Source: Streptomyces sp. WM6386 (GTDB lineage Bacteria > Actinomycetota > Actinomycetes > Streptomycetales > Streptomycetaceae). From it: 64,000 nt of DNA. The translations under genes were made by a program, and so were the position numbers. The notes under the pieces were generated by a model. That model worked only from the letters and a program-made list of their open reading frames with translations, did no database searches and was not told the DNA's origin. This document shows positions 1 through 7,421 of the stretch, one piece after another. The DNA lies in NCBI RefSeq assembly GCF_000972385.1, contig NZ_JXTE01000003.1, positions 62,001 to 126,000 on the forward strand. The letters run 5' to 3'. How positions within the stretch are numbered: the stretch's first letter is position 1; each line of letters begins with the position of its first letter.

Positions 1-191
1 CGTCCGCCTCCGGGGTCGTCGCCTGTGCGCTGGCCTGCCTCCTCTGGCTGGTCGTCCTGCTGCTCGCGCACCACCGTATCCGCGCCCTCGCCACCGCCGA
101 AACCCCCTCCGCGATCGCCCCGCGCCATGCCATGGCGGCGGTCCTGTGCACCGTGGCGATGGCCGCGTGCGGGGCCGCCCTGGTGCTCTAG
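1..191 (+). CDS. Membrane protein, C-terminal fragment
   Basis: The gene enters from the left edge; codons are in phase from position 3 and stop at TAG 189-191. The 62 visible residues hold two hydrophobic stretches (about residues 5-23 and 44-61) separated by a short polar segment with an HHR motif, so the end of the protein lies in the membrane and the last helix runs right to the C-terminus. The family cannot be recognised from this piece. Of the three forward frames, only this one gives a plausible membrane segment ending before the repeat at 248-312. Confidence 0.55.
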   Translation, partial: SASGVVACALACLLWLVVLLLAHHRIRALATAETPSAIAPRHAMAAVLCTVAMAACGAALVL

Positions 192-247
192 CTCCCGCCA
201 AGGGCTCCGCTGGTTGTGCGGTTCGTCTACCGCGGGCCGGTGGGGCT

Positions 248-312
248 GGTCGCACAGTTCCCCGCGCCCCTTACGGGGCCGCGGTTCCGCAGCCGGCTTC
301 ACCAGATCCGCT
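248..312. repeat. 65-bp intergenic repeat, copy 1
   Basis: This element matches 22673-22738: the first 25 bases and the last 26 bases agree at 46 of 51 positions around a variable middle of 14-15 bases. Both copies end exactly at the stop codon of a leftward oxidoreductase gene. The middle contains GCCCCTTACGGGGC, a short hairpin, so it may act as a terminator or a REP-like element. Confidence 0.6.
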
Positions 313-1274
313 TAGCCCACCTCTCCGTCACCCTCCCCCTCGGCCTCCCGGTCGACCGTCACCACGATCTTCCCGCGGGTCCGCCCCTCCTGATTCAGCC
401 GCTGCGCCTGCGCCGCCCGCTCCAGCGGGAACGTCTGCGACACATGCACCGACACCACGCCCTGATCCGCGAGTTCGGACAGGCGCTGGAGGTCCTCGGC
501 ATCCGGGCGCACCCAGTAGTAGCGGCCGCCGTAACCGACGACCTCCCCGTCCGCGATGGACACCAGGCGGCCCTCGGGTGCGAGCAGGTTCGCCGAGAGC
601 CTCAGGGTCTCGCCGCCGATCGTGTCGAACGCCGCGTCCACGCCCTCGGGGGCCAGCCCGCGCACCCGTTCGGCCAGGCCCTCGCCGTACTCGACGGGCT
701 CGCCGCCGAGGCCGCGGACGAAGTCGTGGTTGCCCCGGCTCGCCGTACCGATGACCCGGGCACCGAAGTGACGGGCCAGCTGTACGGCGATGGAGCCCAC
801 GCCTCCCGCCGCCGCGTGCACCAGGACCGTCTCGCCGCGCTTGACCTGGAGCGCCTTCGCCAGCACCTGGTAGGCGGTGAGCCCCACCAGCGGCAGGCCG
901 GCCGCCTCCTCGAAGGAGAGGTTGCGGGGCTTGTGGGCGAGGGTGCGGACGGGGGCGGCCACGTACTCGGCGAAGGTGCCCCGGGAGAGGAAGTCCTCAC
1001 GGACGTATCCGATGACCTCGTCGCCGATCGCGAACTCCGTGACGGAGACCCCGAGGCCGACCACGACCCCGGAGACGTCCCAGCCGGGGACCACCGGGAA
1101 GACGGGGTCCAGGATCGGGTCGAGGTGCCCTTCGCGGGCGTGCCAGTCGACCGGGTTGACCGCCGCCGCCCGGACCTTGACCAGCACCGCGTCGACCCCG
1201 ACCTTCGGGTCGCGCACGTCCCCGTAGGCGAGGACCTCGGGTCCGCCGTAGCGTGAGTAGCTGATGCCCTTCAT
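312..1274 (-). CDS. Quinone oxidoreductase-like (MDR family) NADP-dependent oxidoreductase
   Basis: A 320-residue medium-chain dehydrogenase/reductase of the zinc-independent quinone oxidoreductase group. The N-terminal GroES-like domain begins MKGISYSRYGGPEVL, and the Rossmann domain carries the AAAGGVGSIAVQLARHFG nucleotide-binding turn near the middle. The structural-zinc cysteines of true alcohol dehydrogenases are absent. Such enzymes reduce quinones or enones with NADPH; the substrate here is unknown. The ATG at 1272-1274 was chosen because family members start at this motif, although the frame stays open further upstream. The gene is divergent from the histidine-rich gene at 1387, with 112 bases between them. 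Confidence 0.88.
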   Translation of the reverse strand: MKGISYSRYGGPEVLAYGDVRDPKVGVDAVLVKVRAAAVNPVDWHAREGHLDPILDPVFPVVPGWDVSGVVVGLGVSVTEFAIGDEVIGYVREDFLSRGTFAEYVAAPVRTLAHKPRNLSFEEAAGLPLVGLTAYQVLAKALQVKRGETVLVHAAAGGVGSIAVQLARHFGARVIGTASRGNHDFVRGLGGEPVEYGEGLAERVRGLAPEGVDAAFDTIGGETLRLSANLLAPEGRLVSIADGEVVGYGGRYYWVRPDAEDLQRLSELADQGVVSVHVSQTFPLERAAQAQRLNQEGRTRGKIVVTVDREAEGEGDGEVG

Positions 1275-1386
1275 GGCACCGAGCCTCCGGGGTACTCGGA
1301 CGCCACGCAAGCGGGATGCCCGGATATGCGGCGTTCGCGTGGCAGCCTTTCCGACGGCATCGGCAACATCTCCGAAGGTGAGCAGC

Positions 1387-1683
1387 ATGAGCACCCTCCA
1401 CCAGGAACACGCCTCGCACGCGCACGCCCACGGCCCCGACTGCGGGCACACCGAGGTGCCGCACGGGGACCACGTCGACTACGCGCACGGCGGGCATCTG
1501 CACCGCGAGCACGGCGGCCACTGGGACGAGTGCGAGCCGGGCGGGCACGTCACCCACGACGGTCACGAGCACACGCACGGGGACGCCTGCGGCCACGAGA
1601 GCGTGCTGCACGGTGACCATGTCGACTATCTGCACGACGGTCACCGGCACGCCCGCCACGAGGGCCACTGGGACGACCACTGA
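1387..1683 (+). CDS. Small histidine-rich metal-binding protein
   Basis: A 98-residue soluble protein with 27 histidines and three cysteines. It has no signal peptide or membrane segment. It is built from two copies of a 30-residue unit (residues 18-47 and 67-96), each ending in HGDHVDY, GHxH and GHWD; the C-G-H triplet before each unit is also repeated. The composition implies binding of Zn, Ni, Cu or Co as a buffer or chaperone, but no enzymatic domain is visible. The start ATG at 1387 follows an AAGGTGAG ribosome site; an upstream in-frame extension lacks histidines and was rejected. I see no Zur-like palindrome upstream. Confidence 0.85.
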   Translation: MSTLHQEHASHAHAHGPDCGHTEVPHGDHVDYAHGGHLHREHGGHWDECEPGGHVTHDGHEHTHGDACGHESVLHGDHVDYLHDGHRHARHEGHWDDH

Positions 1684-1711
1684 TCCAGGCCGCCCGGCCG
1701 AGAAGCATCAC

Positions 1712-1749
1712 CCGACAGCTCCCCGTCGCACCGCGCGGGGAGCTGTCGG
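1712..1749. terminator. Strong hairpin after the histidine-rich gene
   Basis: A perfect 14-base-pair inverted repeat (CCGACAGCTCCCCG and its complement) around a 10-base loop, 28 bases after the stop codon at 1683. There is no T-tract, as is usual for Streptomyces terminators. Confidence 0.8.
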
Positions 1750-1818
1750 CCTATGGTGGCGAAACAGGGCGTTTTCCCAAGGTGGCTCAGATCACGTTCG
1801 CGCTACGCACTGGACGGC

Positions 1819-1836
1819 ATACCGACCGGTCGGCAT
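1819..1836. promoter_or_regulatory. TetR-type operator, site 1
   Basis: ATACCGACCGGTCGGCAT is an 18-base near-perfect palindrome located 40 bases before the start codon at 1877. It matches 17 of 18 bases at 34183-34200 and shares the ACCnGTCGGTATG half with sites at 7282-7299 and 22481-22500. The likely ligand-responsive repressor is the TetR at 4189-4782, the only regulator inside the associated gene group. Confidence 0.65.
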
Positions 1837-1876
1837 CATGATGCGGGAACCGTTCACCTGCCCGTAGGAGCGACGC

Positions 1877-2899
1877 ATGAGCCCCGACCATCCGCCCGGA
1901 CTCGACCTCGACCGGCTGCGCGGCCTGCTGGAGCGCGAGCGGCCCGGACTGGCCCGCGGCCCCCTGACCGGCCGGCTGATCGAGGGCGGACGGTCGAACC
2001 TCACCTACGCGCTCTCCGACGGTACGTCGAAGTGGGTCGTACGACGGCCTCCGCTCGGCCATGTCCTGGCCACCGCGCACGACATGAAGCGCGAGCACCG
2101 GGTGATCAGCGCGCTGCATCCGACGAACGTGCCGGTGCCGCGGCCGGTGCTGCTGTGCGAGGACGAGGAGGTGCTCGGGGCGCCGTTCTACGTCATGGAG
2201 TTCGTCGAGGGCACTCCGTACCGCACCGCGGACCAGCTCGTCCCGCTGGGCGCGGAGCGCACCCGGCAGGCGGTGCTGTCCCTCGTGGACACGCTCGTCG
2301 AACTGCACGCGGTGGATCCGGCCGAGGTGGGTCTCGCGGACTTCGGGCGCCCCGAGGGGTTCCTGGACCGTCAGCTGCGCCGCTGGGGCAAGCAGCTGGA
2401 CGCCTCCCGCAACCGTGAGCTGGCCGGCATCGACGAGCTGCACGCGGCGCTCGGCCGGCAGCTGCCGACGTCCCCCGAGGCGACCGTGATCCACGGCGAC
2501 TACCGGCTCGACAACGTGCTGATCGGTGACGACGACAGCATCAAGGCGATCCTCGACTGGGAGATGTCGACGCTCGGCGATCCGCTCACCGACCTGGGCC
2601 TGCTGGTGATGTACAGCATCCCGCTGCAGATGCCCGACTCCCCCGTCTCCACCACCGCCGCGGCCCCCGGGCACCCGGATCCGGCCGAGTTGATCGAGCG
2701 GTACGCGGCCCGTTCGGGGCGCGATGTCTCCACGGTCTCCTGGTACACGGCGTTCGCCTGGTTCAAGCTCGCCGTGATCCTCGAGGGCATCCACTACCGC
2801 TACACCCTGGGCCAGACGGTCGGCCACGGCTTCGACCGCATCGGCGACCTCGTCCCCGTCTTCATCTCGCACGGCCTGACCACCCTTCAGGAAGGCTGA
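1877..2899 (+). CDS. Phosphotransferase family protein (APH/ACAD11-kinase-like)
   Basis: A 340-residue protein with the aminoglycoside-phosphotransferase fold. The catalytic loop HGDYRLDNVL has His206, Asp208 and Asn213, and the metal-binding segment LDWEMSTLGDPLTDLG follows. Members of this subgroup sit next to, or are fused to, acyl-CoA dehydrogenases; in human ACAD10/ACAD11 and bacterial LvaA they phosphorylate the 4-hydroxyl of 4-hydroxyacyl-CoA. The acyl-CoA dehydrogenase gene starts 6 bases after this stop, so the two are co-transcribed. It is unlikely to be an antibiotic kinase. The start ATG has the ribosome site TAGGAGCG. The TetR-type operator lies 40 bases upstream. Confidence 0.88.
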   Translation: MSPDHPPGLDLDRLRGLLERERPGLARGPLTGRLIEGGRSNLTYALSDGTSKWVVRRPPLGHVLATAHDMKREHRVISALHPTNVPVPRPVLLCEDEEVLGAPFYVMEFVEGTPYRTADQLVPLGAERTRQAVLSLVDTLVELHAVDPAEVGLADFGRPEGFLDRQLRRWGKQLDASRNRELAGIDELHAALGRQLPTSPEATVIHGDYRLDNVLIGDDDSIKAILDWEMSTLGDPLTDLGLLVMYSIPLQMPDSPVSTTAAAPGHPDPAELIERYAARSGRDVSTVSWYTAFAWFKLAVILEGIHYRYTLGQTVGHGFDRIGDLVPVFISHGLTTLQEG

Positions 2900-2905
2900 C
2901 CCGCC

Positions 2906-4129
2906 ATGGACTTCGCGTTCGACGCACGCACCGAGGAACTGCGCGCCAAGCTGCTCGCCTTCATGGACGAGCACGTCTACCCCGCCGAGGCCGTCGCCGA
3001 GGAGCAGCGCGCGCAGCTGGCCTCCCCGTGGGACACCCCGGCCGTGGTGGAGGAGTTGAAGGCCGAGGCGCGCAGGCAGGGCCTGTGGAACCTCTTCCTG
3101 CCCGACTCCGAGTACGGTGCCGGGCTGACCAACCTGCAGTACGCGCCCCTCGCCGAGATCACCGGCCGCTCCCCGCAGCTCGCGCCCACCGCGCTGAACT
3201 GCGCGGCGCCGGACACCGGCAACATGGAGGTGCTGACGCAGTTCGGTGACGAGCAGCAGAAGAAGCAGTGGCTTCAGCCGCTCCTTGCCGGTGAGATCCG
3301 CTCGGCGTTCGCGATGACCGAGCCGGAGGTGGCCTCCTCGGACGCCACCAACATCACCACGTACATCGAGCGGTCCTCGGACGGCACGGACGAGTACGTC
3401 GTCACGGGCCGCAAGTGGTACATCTCCGGGGCGATGAACCCGGACTGCAAGATCTTCATCGTGATGGGCAAGACGGACCCGGACGGCGAGGACATCCGCC
3501 GCCAGCAGTCGATGATCCTGGTCCCCCGTGACACCCCGGGCGTCACGGTCAAGCGGGCGATGCAGGTCTTCGGTTACGAGGACCACTCCCACGGCGGCCA
3601 CGCCGAGGTGATCTTCGACCACGCGCGCGTGCCGGTGTCGAACCTGATCGGCGAGGAGGGCGGCGGCTTCGCCATCGCCCAGGCCCGCCTCGGTCCGGGC
3701 CGGATCCACCACTGCATGCGGCTGATCGGCATGGCGGAGCGGGCGATCGAGCTGATGTGCCGCCGGGCGGTGTCCCGTACGGCCTTCGGCAAGGCGCTGG
3801 CCCAGCAGGGCGTGGTGCACAACTGGATCGCCGACGCGCGCGTCACCGTCGAGCAGCTGCGGCTCCTCGTGCTGAAGACGGCCTGGCTGATGGACACCGT
3901 CGGCAACCGGGGCGCCCACACGGAGATCCAGTCCATCAAGATCGCCACGCCGCGTGCGGTGGTCGACATCATCGACCGGGCGATCCAGCTGCACGGCGCG
4001 GGCGGCGTCAGCCAGGACTTCCCGCTGGCCGAGCTGTACGCCGGCGCCCGGACGCTGATGATCGCCGACGGGCCGGACGAGGTGCACCAGCGGTCGCTGG
4101 CGCGGCGGGAGCTGAAGAAGTACCTGTGA
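2906..4129 (+). CDS. Acyl-CoA dehydrogenase, ACAD11/LvaC-like
   Basis: A 407-residue flavoprotein of normal length for acyl-CoA dehydrogenases. The N-terminal helical domain leads into the FAD-binding beta domain (FAMTEPEVASSDATNI, GRKWYISGAMNPDCKIFIVMG) and the C-terminal helical domain ends LHGAGGVSQDFPLAELYAGARTLMIADGPDE. This ending is characteristic of the ACAD10/11 branch. It follows the kinase-like gene by 6 bases, so the pair looks like a split version of the ACAD11 kinase-dehydrogenase, converting a phosphorylated 4-hydroxyacyl-CoA toward an enoyl-CoA. The substrate chain length cannot be read from the sequence. Transcription probably ends at the hairpin at 4138-4172. Confidence 0.92.
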   Translation: MDFAFDARTEELRAKLLAFMDEHVYPAEAVAEEQRAQLASPWDTPAVVEELKAEARRQGLWNLFLPDSEYGAGLTNLQYAPLAEITGRSPQLAPTALNCAAPDTGNMEVLTQFGDEQQKKQWLQPLLAGEIRSAFAMTEPEVASSDATNITTYIERSSDGTDEYVVTGRKWYISGAMNPDCKIFIVMGKTDPDGEDIRRQQSMILVPRDTPGVTVKRAMQVFGYEDHSHGGHAEVIFDHARVPVSNLIGEEGGGFAIAQARLGPGRIHHCMRLIGMAERAIELMCRRAVSRTAFGKALAQQGVVHNWIADARVTVEQLRLLVLKTAWLMDTVGNRGAHTEIQSIKIATPRAVVDIIDRAIQLHGAGGVSQDFPLAELYAGARTLMIADGPDEVHQRSLARRELKKYL

Positions 4130-4137
4130 GGTGAGTT

Positions 4138-4172
4138 GTAAGGGGCGGTCGCCATTGGCGACCGCCCCTTAC
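4138..4172. terminator. Bidirectional terminator hairpin
   Basis: A perfect 17-base inverted repeat around a single central base, with arms GTAAGGGGCGGTCGCCA and its complement, lies between the convergent genes ending at 4129 and 4189. It should stop transcription from both sides. Confidence 0.88.
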
Positions 4173-4188
4173 CCGTGTCCTCATGCGC

Positions 4189-4782
4189 TCAGGGGCGCAG
4201 GGCTCTCAACAGCAGGTCCGCCAGGTGGTCGGCGACCTCCTGCGAGCTCATCGGGCCGTCGGGGCGGTACCAGGTCGACAGGTGGTGGACCGAGCCGAAG
4301 TGGTAGTCCACCACCAGGTCGGCCGGGGTCGCCTTCGAGAAGACGCCCGCCTCCTGGCCCTCCTCGACGAGTGCGCGGAACTGCTCGTGGTAGCGCCGGC
4401 GCTCGGCGCGCACCTGCTTGTTCTTCTCCGGGCTCAGATGGTGCATGGAGCGGAAGAAGATCATCGCGTCGTCGAGGTTCTCGATCGTCGTGACGACGAC
4501 GTCCGCGGCGGCACCGCGCAGCCGCTTCTCGATCGGCTCGTCGGAGCTCGAGAAGGCGTCGAGGCGCTCCTGCTGGACGCGCAGCACGCGCGCGTACACC
4601 TCGTGCAGGAGGTCGTCCTTCGAGCCGAAGTAGTGGTACAGCGCCCCCTTGGTGACGCCGGCCGCCTCGACGATCTCCTGCACGGAGGTGCGGTCGTAGC
4701 CCCGCTCGGCGAAGAGCCGGGTGGCGGCGGCCAGCAGCCGCTGCGGGACGGGCGTACCGTCTCCGTCGGTCGTCCTTGGCAC
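4189..4782 (-). CDS. TetR family transcriptional regulator of the kinase/ACAD gene group
   Basis: A 197-residue TetR repressor with an N-terminal helix-turn-helix (residues about 10-55, ending GVTKGALYHYFGSKDDLLHEVY) and a helical ligand domain of normal length. It is the last gene of the leftward run SDR, acyl-CoA ligase, TetR; the gap to the ligase is 26 bases. Regulators of this kind usually respond to acyl-CoA thioesters made by the neighbouring enzymes. I infer that it binds the palindrome before 7246 and the related sites at 1819, 22481 and 34183. The start ATG at 4780-4782 has only a modest ribosome site (AGGAGGCGGCAC) upstream. Confidence 0.9.
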   Translation of the reverse strand: MPRTTDGDGTPVPQRLLAAATRLFAERGYDRTSVQEIVEAAGVTKGALYHYFGSKDDLLHEVYARVLRVQQERLDAFSSSDEPIEKRLRGAAADVVVTTIENLDDAMIFFRSMHHLSPEKNKQVRAERRRYHEQFRALVEEGQEAGVFSKATPADLVVDYHFGSVHHLSTWYRPDGPMSSQEVADHLADLLLRALRP

Positions 4783-4808
4783 TGTGCCGCCTCCTGCTTT
4801 TCCGTTCG

Positions 4809-6476
4809 CTACTGCTCGTTCTGCCTGCGGGAACGCAGTTCCCGCCGGAGGATCTTCCCACTCGCCGTCTTCGGCAGGTCCGGCAGGATCTCCACCTGTC
4901 GCGGGTATTTGTAGGCGGCCAGTCTCTCCTTGCAGTACACCGCGAGTTCATCCGGGTCCGTGTCGGCGCCCGGACGCAGGCTGATGTACGCCTTGACGGT
5001 CTCCCCGCGATATCCGTCGGGAACCCCGACGACGGCCGCCTCGCGCACCGCCGGGTGGGTGTACAGCACGTCCTCGACCTCGCGCGGCCACACCTTGAAC
5101 CCGGACGCGTTGATCATGTCCTTCTTGCGGTCGACGACGTAGAGCCAGCCCTGCGCGTCCATGAAGCCGATGTCGCCGGTGCGCAGTTCGCCGTCCGGGA
5201 AGGTCTCGGCGGTGGCCTCGGGGCGCCGCCAGTAGCCGGGCACGACCTGCGGGCCGCGCACGAGGATCTCGCCCTGCTCGCCGAAGGGCACCTCGGCGCC
5301 CCGGTCGTCGACGATCCGTACGACCGTCTGGGGACCCGGCAGGCCCACGGCCAGCGTCCCGGACACCGGATCGACGGGCGCCTCCAGCTGGGGCGGCACG
5401 GAGGCGCAGGGGGCGGTGCACTCGGTGAGCCCGTAGCCGTTGCGGATGTACGGCCCGAAGCCCGCCCGGAACTTCTCCACCAGGGCGGGCGGCAGCGGGG
5501 CACCGCCGGAGGAGATGTTGACGAAGGAGGAGAAGTGCTCGCGGGTGACATCCGGGTGGGCGGCGAGCGCCATGAAGGCCGTCGACGGGCCGACCGTGTA
5601 GTGCGGCCGGTGCTCGGCGAAGGCCTCCAGGACGACACCCGCCTCGAAGCGGTACGTCAGCACCAGCGTGCCCGCGCTGTTGAGGCAGGCCCCGAGCTGG
5701 CACACCATCCCGGTGATGTGGAACAGCGGCGCCAGCGCGTAGTACACGGGCGCGTCCGGAAGGGCCAGGCCCGCGCGCTGCCGCTCGGCGTTGCACATGA
5801 TGTTGCCGTGCGTGTTGGTGGCGCCCTTGGGGGCGCCGCTGGTGCCCGAGGTGTAGCTGATGAGCGCGATGTCGGAGGGGGCCGGGTCACGGCCCTCGGG
5901 CGCCTGGTGGCCCGCGCGGGCCACGGCGGCCAGGTCGTCGGCGTCGGCGGCCCGCGGCAGCCGCTCGAAGGCCAGCACGCGCGCGTCGTCGCGGGTCTGG
6001 AAGTCCAGCTCGCAGCCGGTCAGCACGATCCGCACCGGCGAGTCCGCCGCCGTCTCGCGCAGATACGACTCCCAGGCGCGGTCGGAGCAGATCAGCGCGG
6101 CCACCTCGCCGTCCCGCAGGACGTGGGTGACCTCCCCCGACTTGTACATGGGGTTGACGGGGACGACGGTCGCGCCCGCCTTCCACGCGCCCAGCAAAGC
6201 GATGACGAAGTGCGGGGAGTTCTGCAGCAGGATCGCCACCCGGTCGCCGCGCTCCAGGCCGCGCGCGGCGAGGTGCCCGGCGACGGAGTCGCTGAGCTCG
6301 TCGATCTCACGGTAGGTGAGGCGGCCGTCGAAGTAGGCGAGGAAAGCGCGGTCCGGGGCCTCGGCGACGACCCTGCGCAGGGCGTGCACGAGGGAGTCGT
6401 CGGGCGCTATGGGAGCGCGCTGGGCCTCGTTGAGCAGGGCGACCCAGGGCTTGGCGGCGTACAGGGACTCGGTCAC
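4809..6476 (-). CDS. Acyl-CoA ligase (AMP-binding enzyme)
   Basis: A 555-residue member of the ANL superfamily that activates a carboxylic acid with ATP and CoA. Visible motifs are the phosphate loop SYTSGTSGAPKGA (about residues 204-216), the aromatic/acyl segment NGYGLTEC, the hinge LRTGDIGFMDAQGWLYVVDRKKDMI and the C-terminal catalytic lysine in PKTASGKILRREL. It starts at GTG 6474-6476, whose GTGA overlaps the stop of the SDR gene; the GGAGGAGG ribosome site lies inside the end of that gene. The ligase is likely the entry enzyme of the pathway shared with the SDR and the kinase/ACAD pair. Substrate size is not readable. Confidence 0.92.
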   Translation of the reverse strand: MTESLYAAKPWVALLNEAQRAPIAPDDSLVHALRRVVAEAPDRAFLAYFDGRLTYREIDELSDSVAGHLAARGLERGDRVAILLQNSPHFVIALLGAWKAGATVVPVNPMYKSGEVTHVLRDGEVAALICSDRAWESYLRETAADSPVRIVLTGCELDFQTRDDARVLAFERLPRAADADDLAAVARAGHQAPEGRDPAPSDIALISYTSGTSGAPKGATNTHGNIMCNAERQRAGLALPDAPVYYALAPLFHITGMVCQLGACLNSAGTLVLTYRFEAGVVLEAFAEHRPHYTVGPSTAFMALAAHPDVTREHFSSFVNISSGGAPLPPALVEKFRAGFGPYIRNGYGLTECTAPCASVPPQLEAPVDPVSGTLAVGLPGPQTVVRIVDDRGAEVPFGEQGEILVRGPQVVPGYWRRPEATAETFPDGELRTGDIGFMDAQGWLYVVDRKKDMINASGFKVWPREVEDVLYTHPAVREAAVVGVPDGYRGETVKAYISLRPGADTDPDELAVYCKERLAAYKYPRQVEILPDLPKTASGKILRRELRSRRQNEQ

Positions 6477-7246
6477 CGGGCCTCCTCCCACTTCTGCTGG
6501 AGGTGGTTCATATTGCCCAGCCAGCGGTCGGGGTCGGCGGCCCGGGCCTCGTAGTACTCGGCGACCTCGGGGTGCGGCAGGATCAGGAAGCGGTCCTCGG
6601 CGATGCCCTTGAAGAGAGCCTCCGCGACGTCCTCGGGCTCCACGGCGGTCGGCCTGAGCACCAGGTCGCCCGCGCTGCCGGTGGCTGAGAGCATGTCCGT
6701 GCGCACGCCCTGCGGACAGATGGCGTGGACTTTGATCCCCCGGTGGCGGTAGGTCAGCGACAGGTACTCGGCGAAGGCGTACGCCCCGTGCTTGGTGACG
6801 CTGTAGGGCGCCGCCCCGATCATGGTGAGCAGTCCGGCGGCGGACACGGTGGACACGAACCGTCCGTTGCCCCGCTCCAGCCAGTCCGGCAGCAGCTCAT
6901 GAGCGGCACGCACGTGTGCCATGACGTTGACGTCCCAGGACAGGTCCCAGGCCCTGGCGTCCGCGAGGTCGTCCACGTCGGGGCCGCCGAAGGCGACGCC
7001 GGCGTTGGCGCAGTAGACGTCGACGGTGCCGCCGAGCGCGGTGCGGGCCTGGCCCACGACGGCGGACGCGTCGCCGGGCAGGGCGATTCCGCCGATCTCC
7101 TCGGCGACGGCCTTGGCACGGTCCCCGTCCAGGTCATTGACGACGACGCGGGCCCCCTCCGCGGCGAACCGCCGGGCAAGGGCGGCCCCGATGCCCCCTC
7201 CGGCCCCTGTGACGACGACACCAGCACCTTGCACGGCTTCCACCAT
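6473..7246 (-). CDS. SDR family oxidoreductase
   Basis: A 257-residue classical short-chain dehydrogenase. It has the TGAGGGIGAALA cofactor turn near the N-terminus, the NAG motif (CANAGVAFGG), the catalytic serine (VSTVSAAG) and the YSVTKHG tyrosine-lysine pair. The acidic residue after the second strand (VNDLDGD) favours NAD(H). It is the first gene of the leftward operon with the acyl-CoA ligase and TetR, and by analogy with LvaD it could interconvert a 4-oxo and 4-hydroxyacyl-CoA. A clear AAGGAGA ribosome site precedes the ATG, and a TetR-type operator lies 36 bases upstream. Confidence 0.92.
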   Translation of the reverse strand: MVEAVQGAGVVVTGAGGGIGAALARRFAAEGARVVVNDLDGDRAKAVAEEIGGIALPGDASAVVGQARTALGGTVDVYCANAGVAFGGPDVDDLADARAWDLSWDVNVMAHVRAAHELLPDWLERGNGRFVSTVSAAGLLTMIGAAPYSVTKHGAYAFAEYLSLTYRHRGIKVHAICPQGVRTDMLSATGSAGDLVLRPTAVEPEDVAEALFKGIAEDRFLILPHPEVAEYYEARAADPDRWLGNMNHLQQKWEEAR

Positions 7247-7281
7247 CGGTCTCCTTCGACGCGGCTCTGCTACTCCGCCAG

Positions 7282-7299
7282 ACTAACCAGTCGGTATGT
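7282..7299. promoter_or_regulatory. TetR-type operator, site 2
   Basis: ACTAACCAGTCGGTATGT lies upstream of the SDR/ligase/TetR operon. Outside three central bases it is identical to the site before the MHS transporter (22481-22500) through the 17-base core. This is the expected autoregulatory position for the TetR at 4189-4782. Confidence 0.62.
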
Positions 7300-7327
7300 A
7301 AGAAAGGAAGGGTGAGTCAGCCGACCC

Positions 7328-7373
7328 GGGGGCGCGGGCCGCATCCCTTTGCGGCTCCGCCGCGGGGCGCGAC
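7328..7373. repeat. GC-rich intergenic repeat, copy a
   Basis: It shares GGGGCGCGGG, TGCGGCTCCGCCGCG and GGGCGCGAC, in the same order and spacing, with 20081-20127. The central GCGGCTCCGCCGC is a perfect hairpin. It lies between divergent genes, so it is not simply a terminator. Confidence 0.5.
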
Positions 7374-7421
7374 AAGCCACGACTCACCGGTACCTTCCAC
7401 ACGACCTGCGGGAGCAATACC

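Noticed and set aside
1275..1386. A zinc-responsive (Zur) box before the histidine-rich gene
   Set aside because: I looked for the AT-rich palindrome usual for Zur and found none in this GC-rich gap.
1877..2899. An aminoglycoside resistance gene
   Set aside because: The APH fold is shared, but pairing with the ACAD gene and the shared operator point to acyl-CoA metabolism.
1787..4087. An open frame of 766 codons on the minus strand
   Set aside because: It covers the kinase and acyl-CoA dehydrogenase genes, which have clear motifs and ribosome sites on the plus strand.
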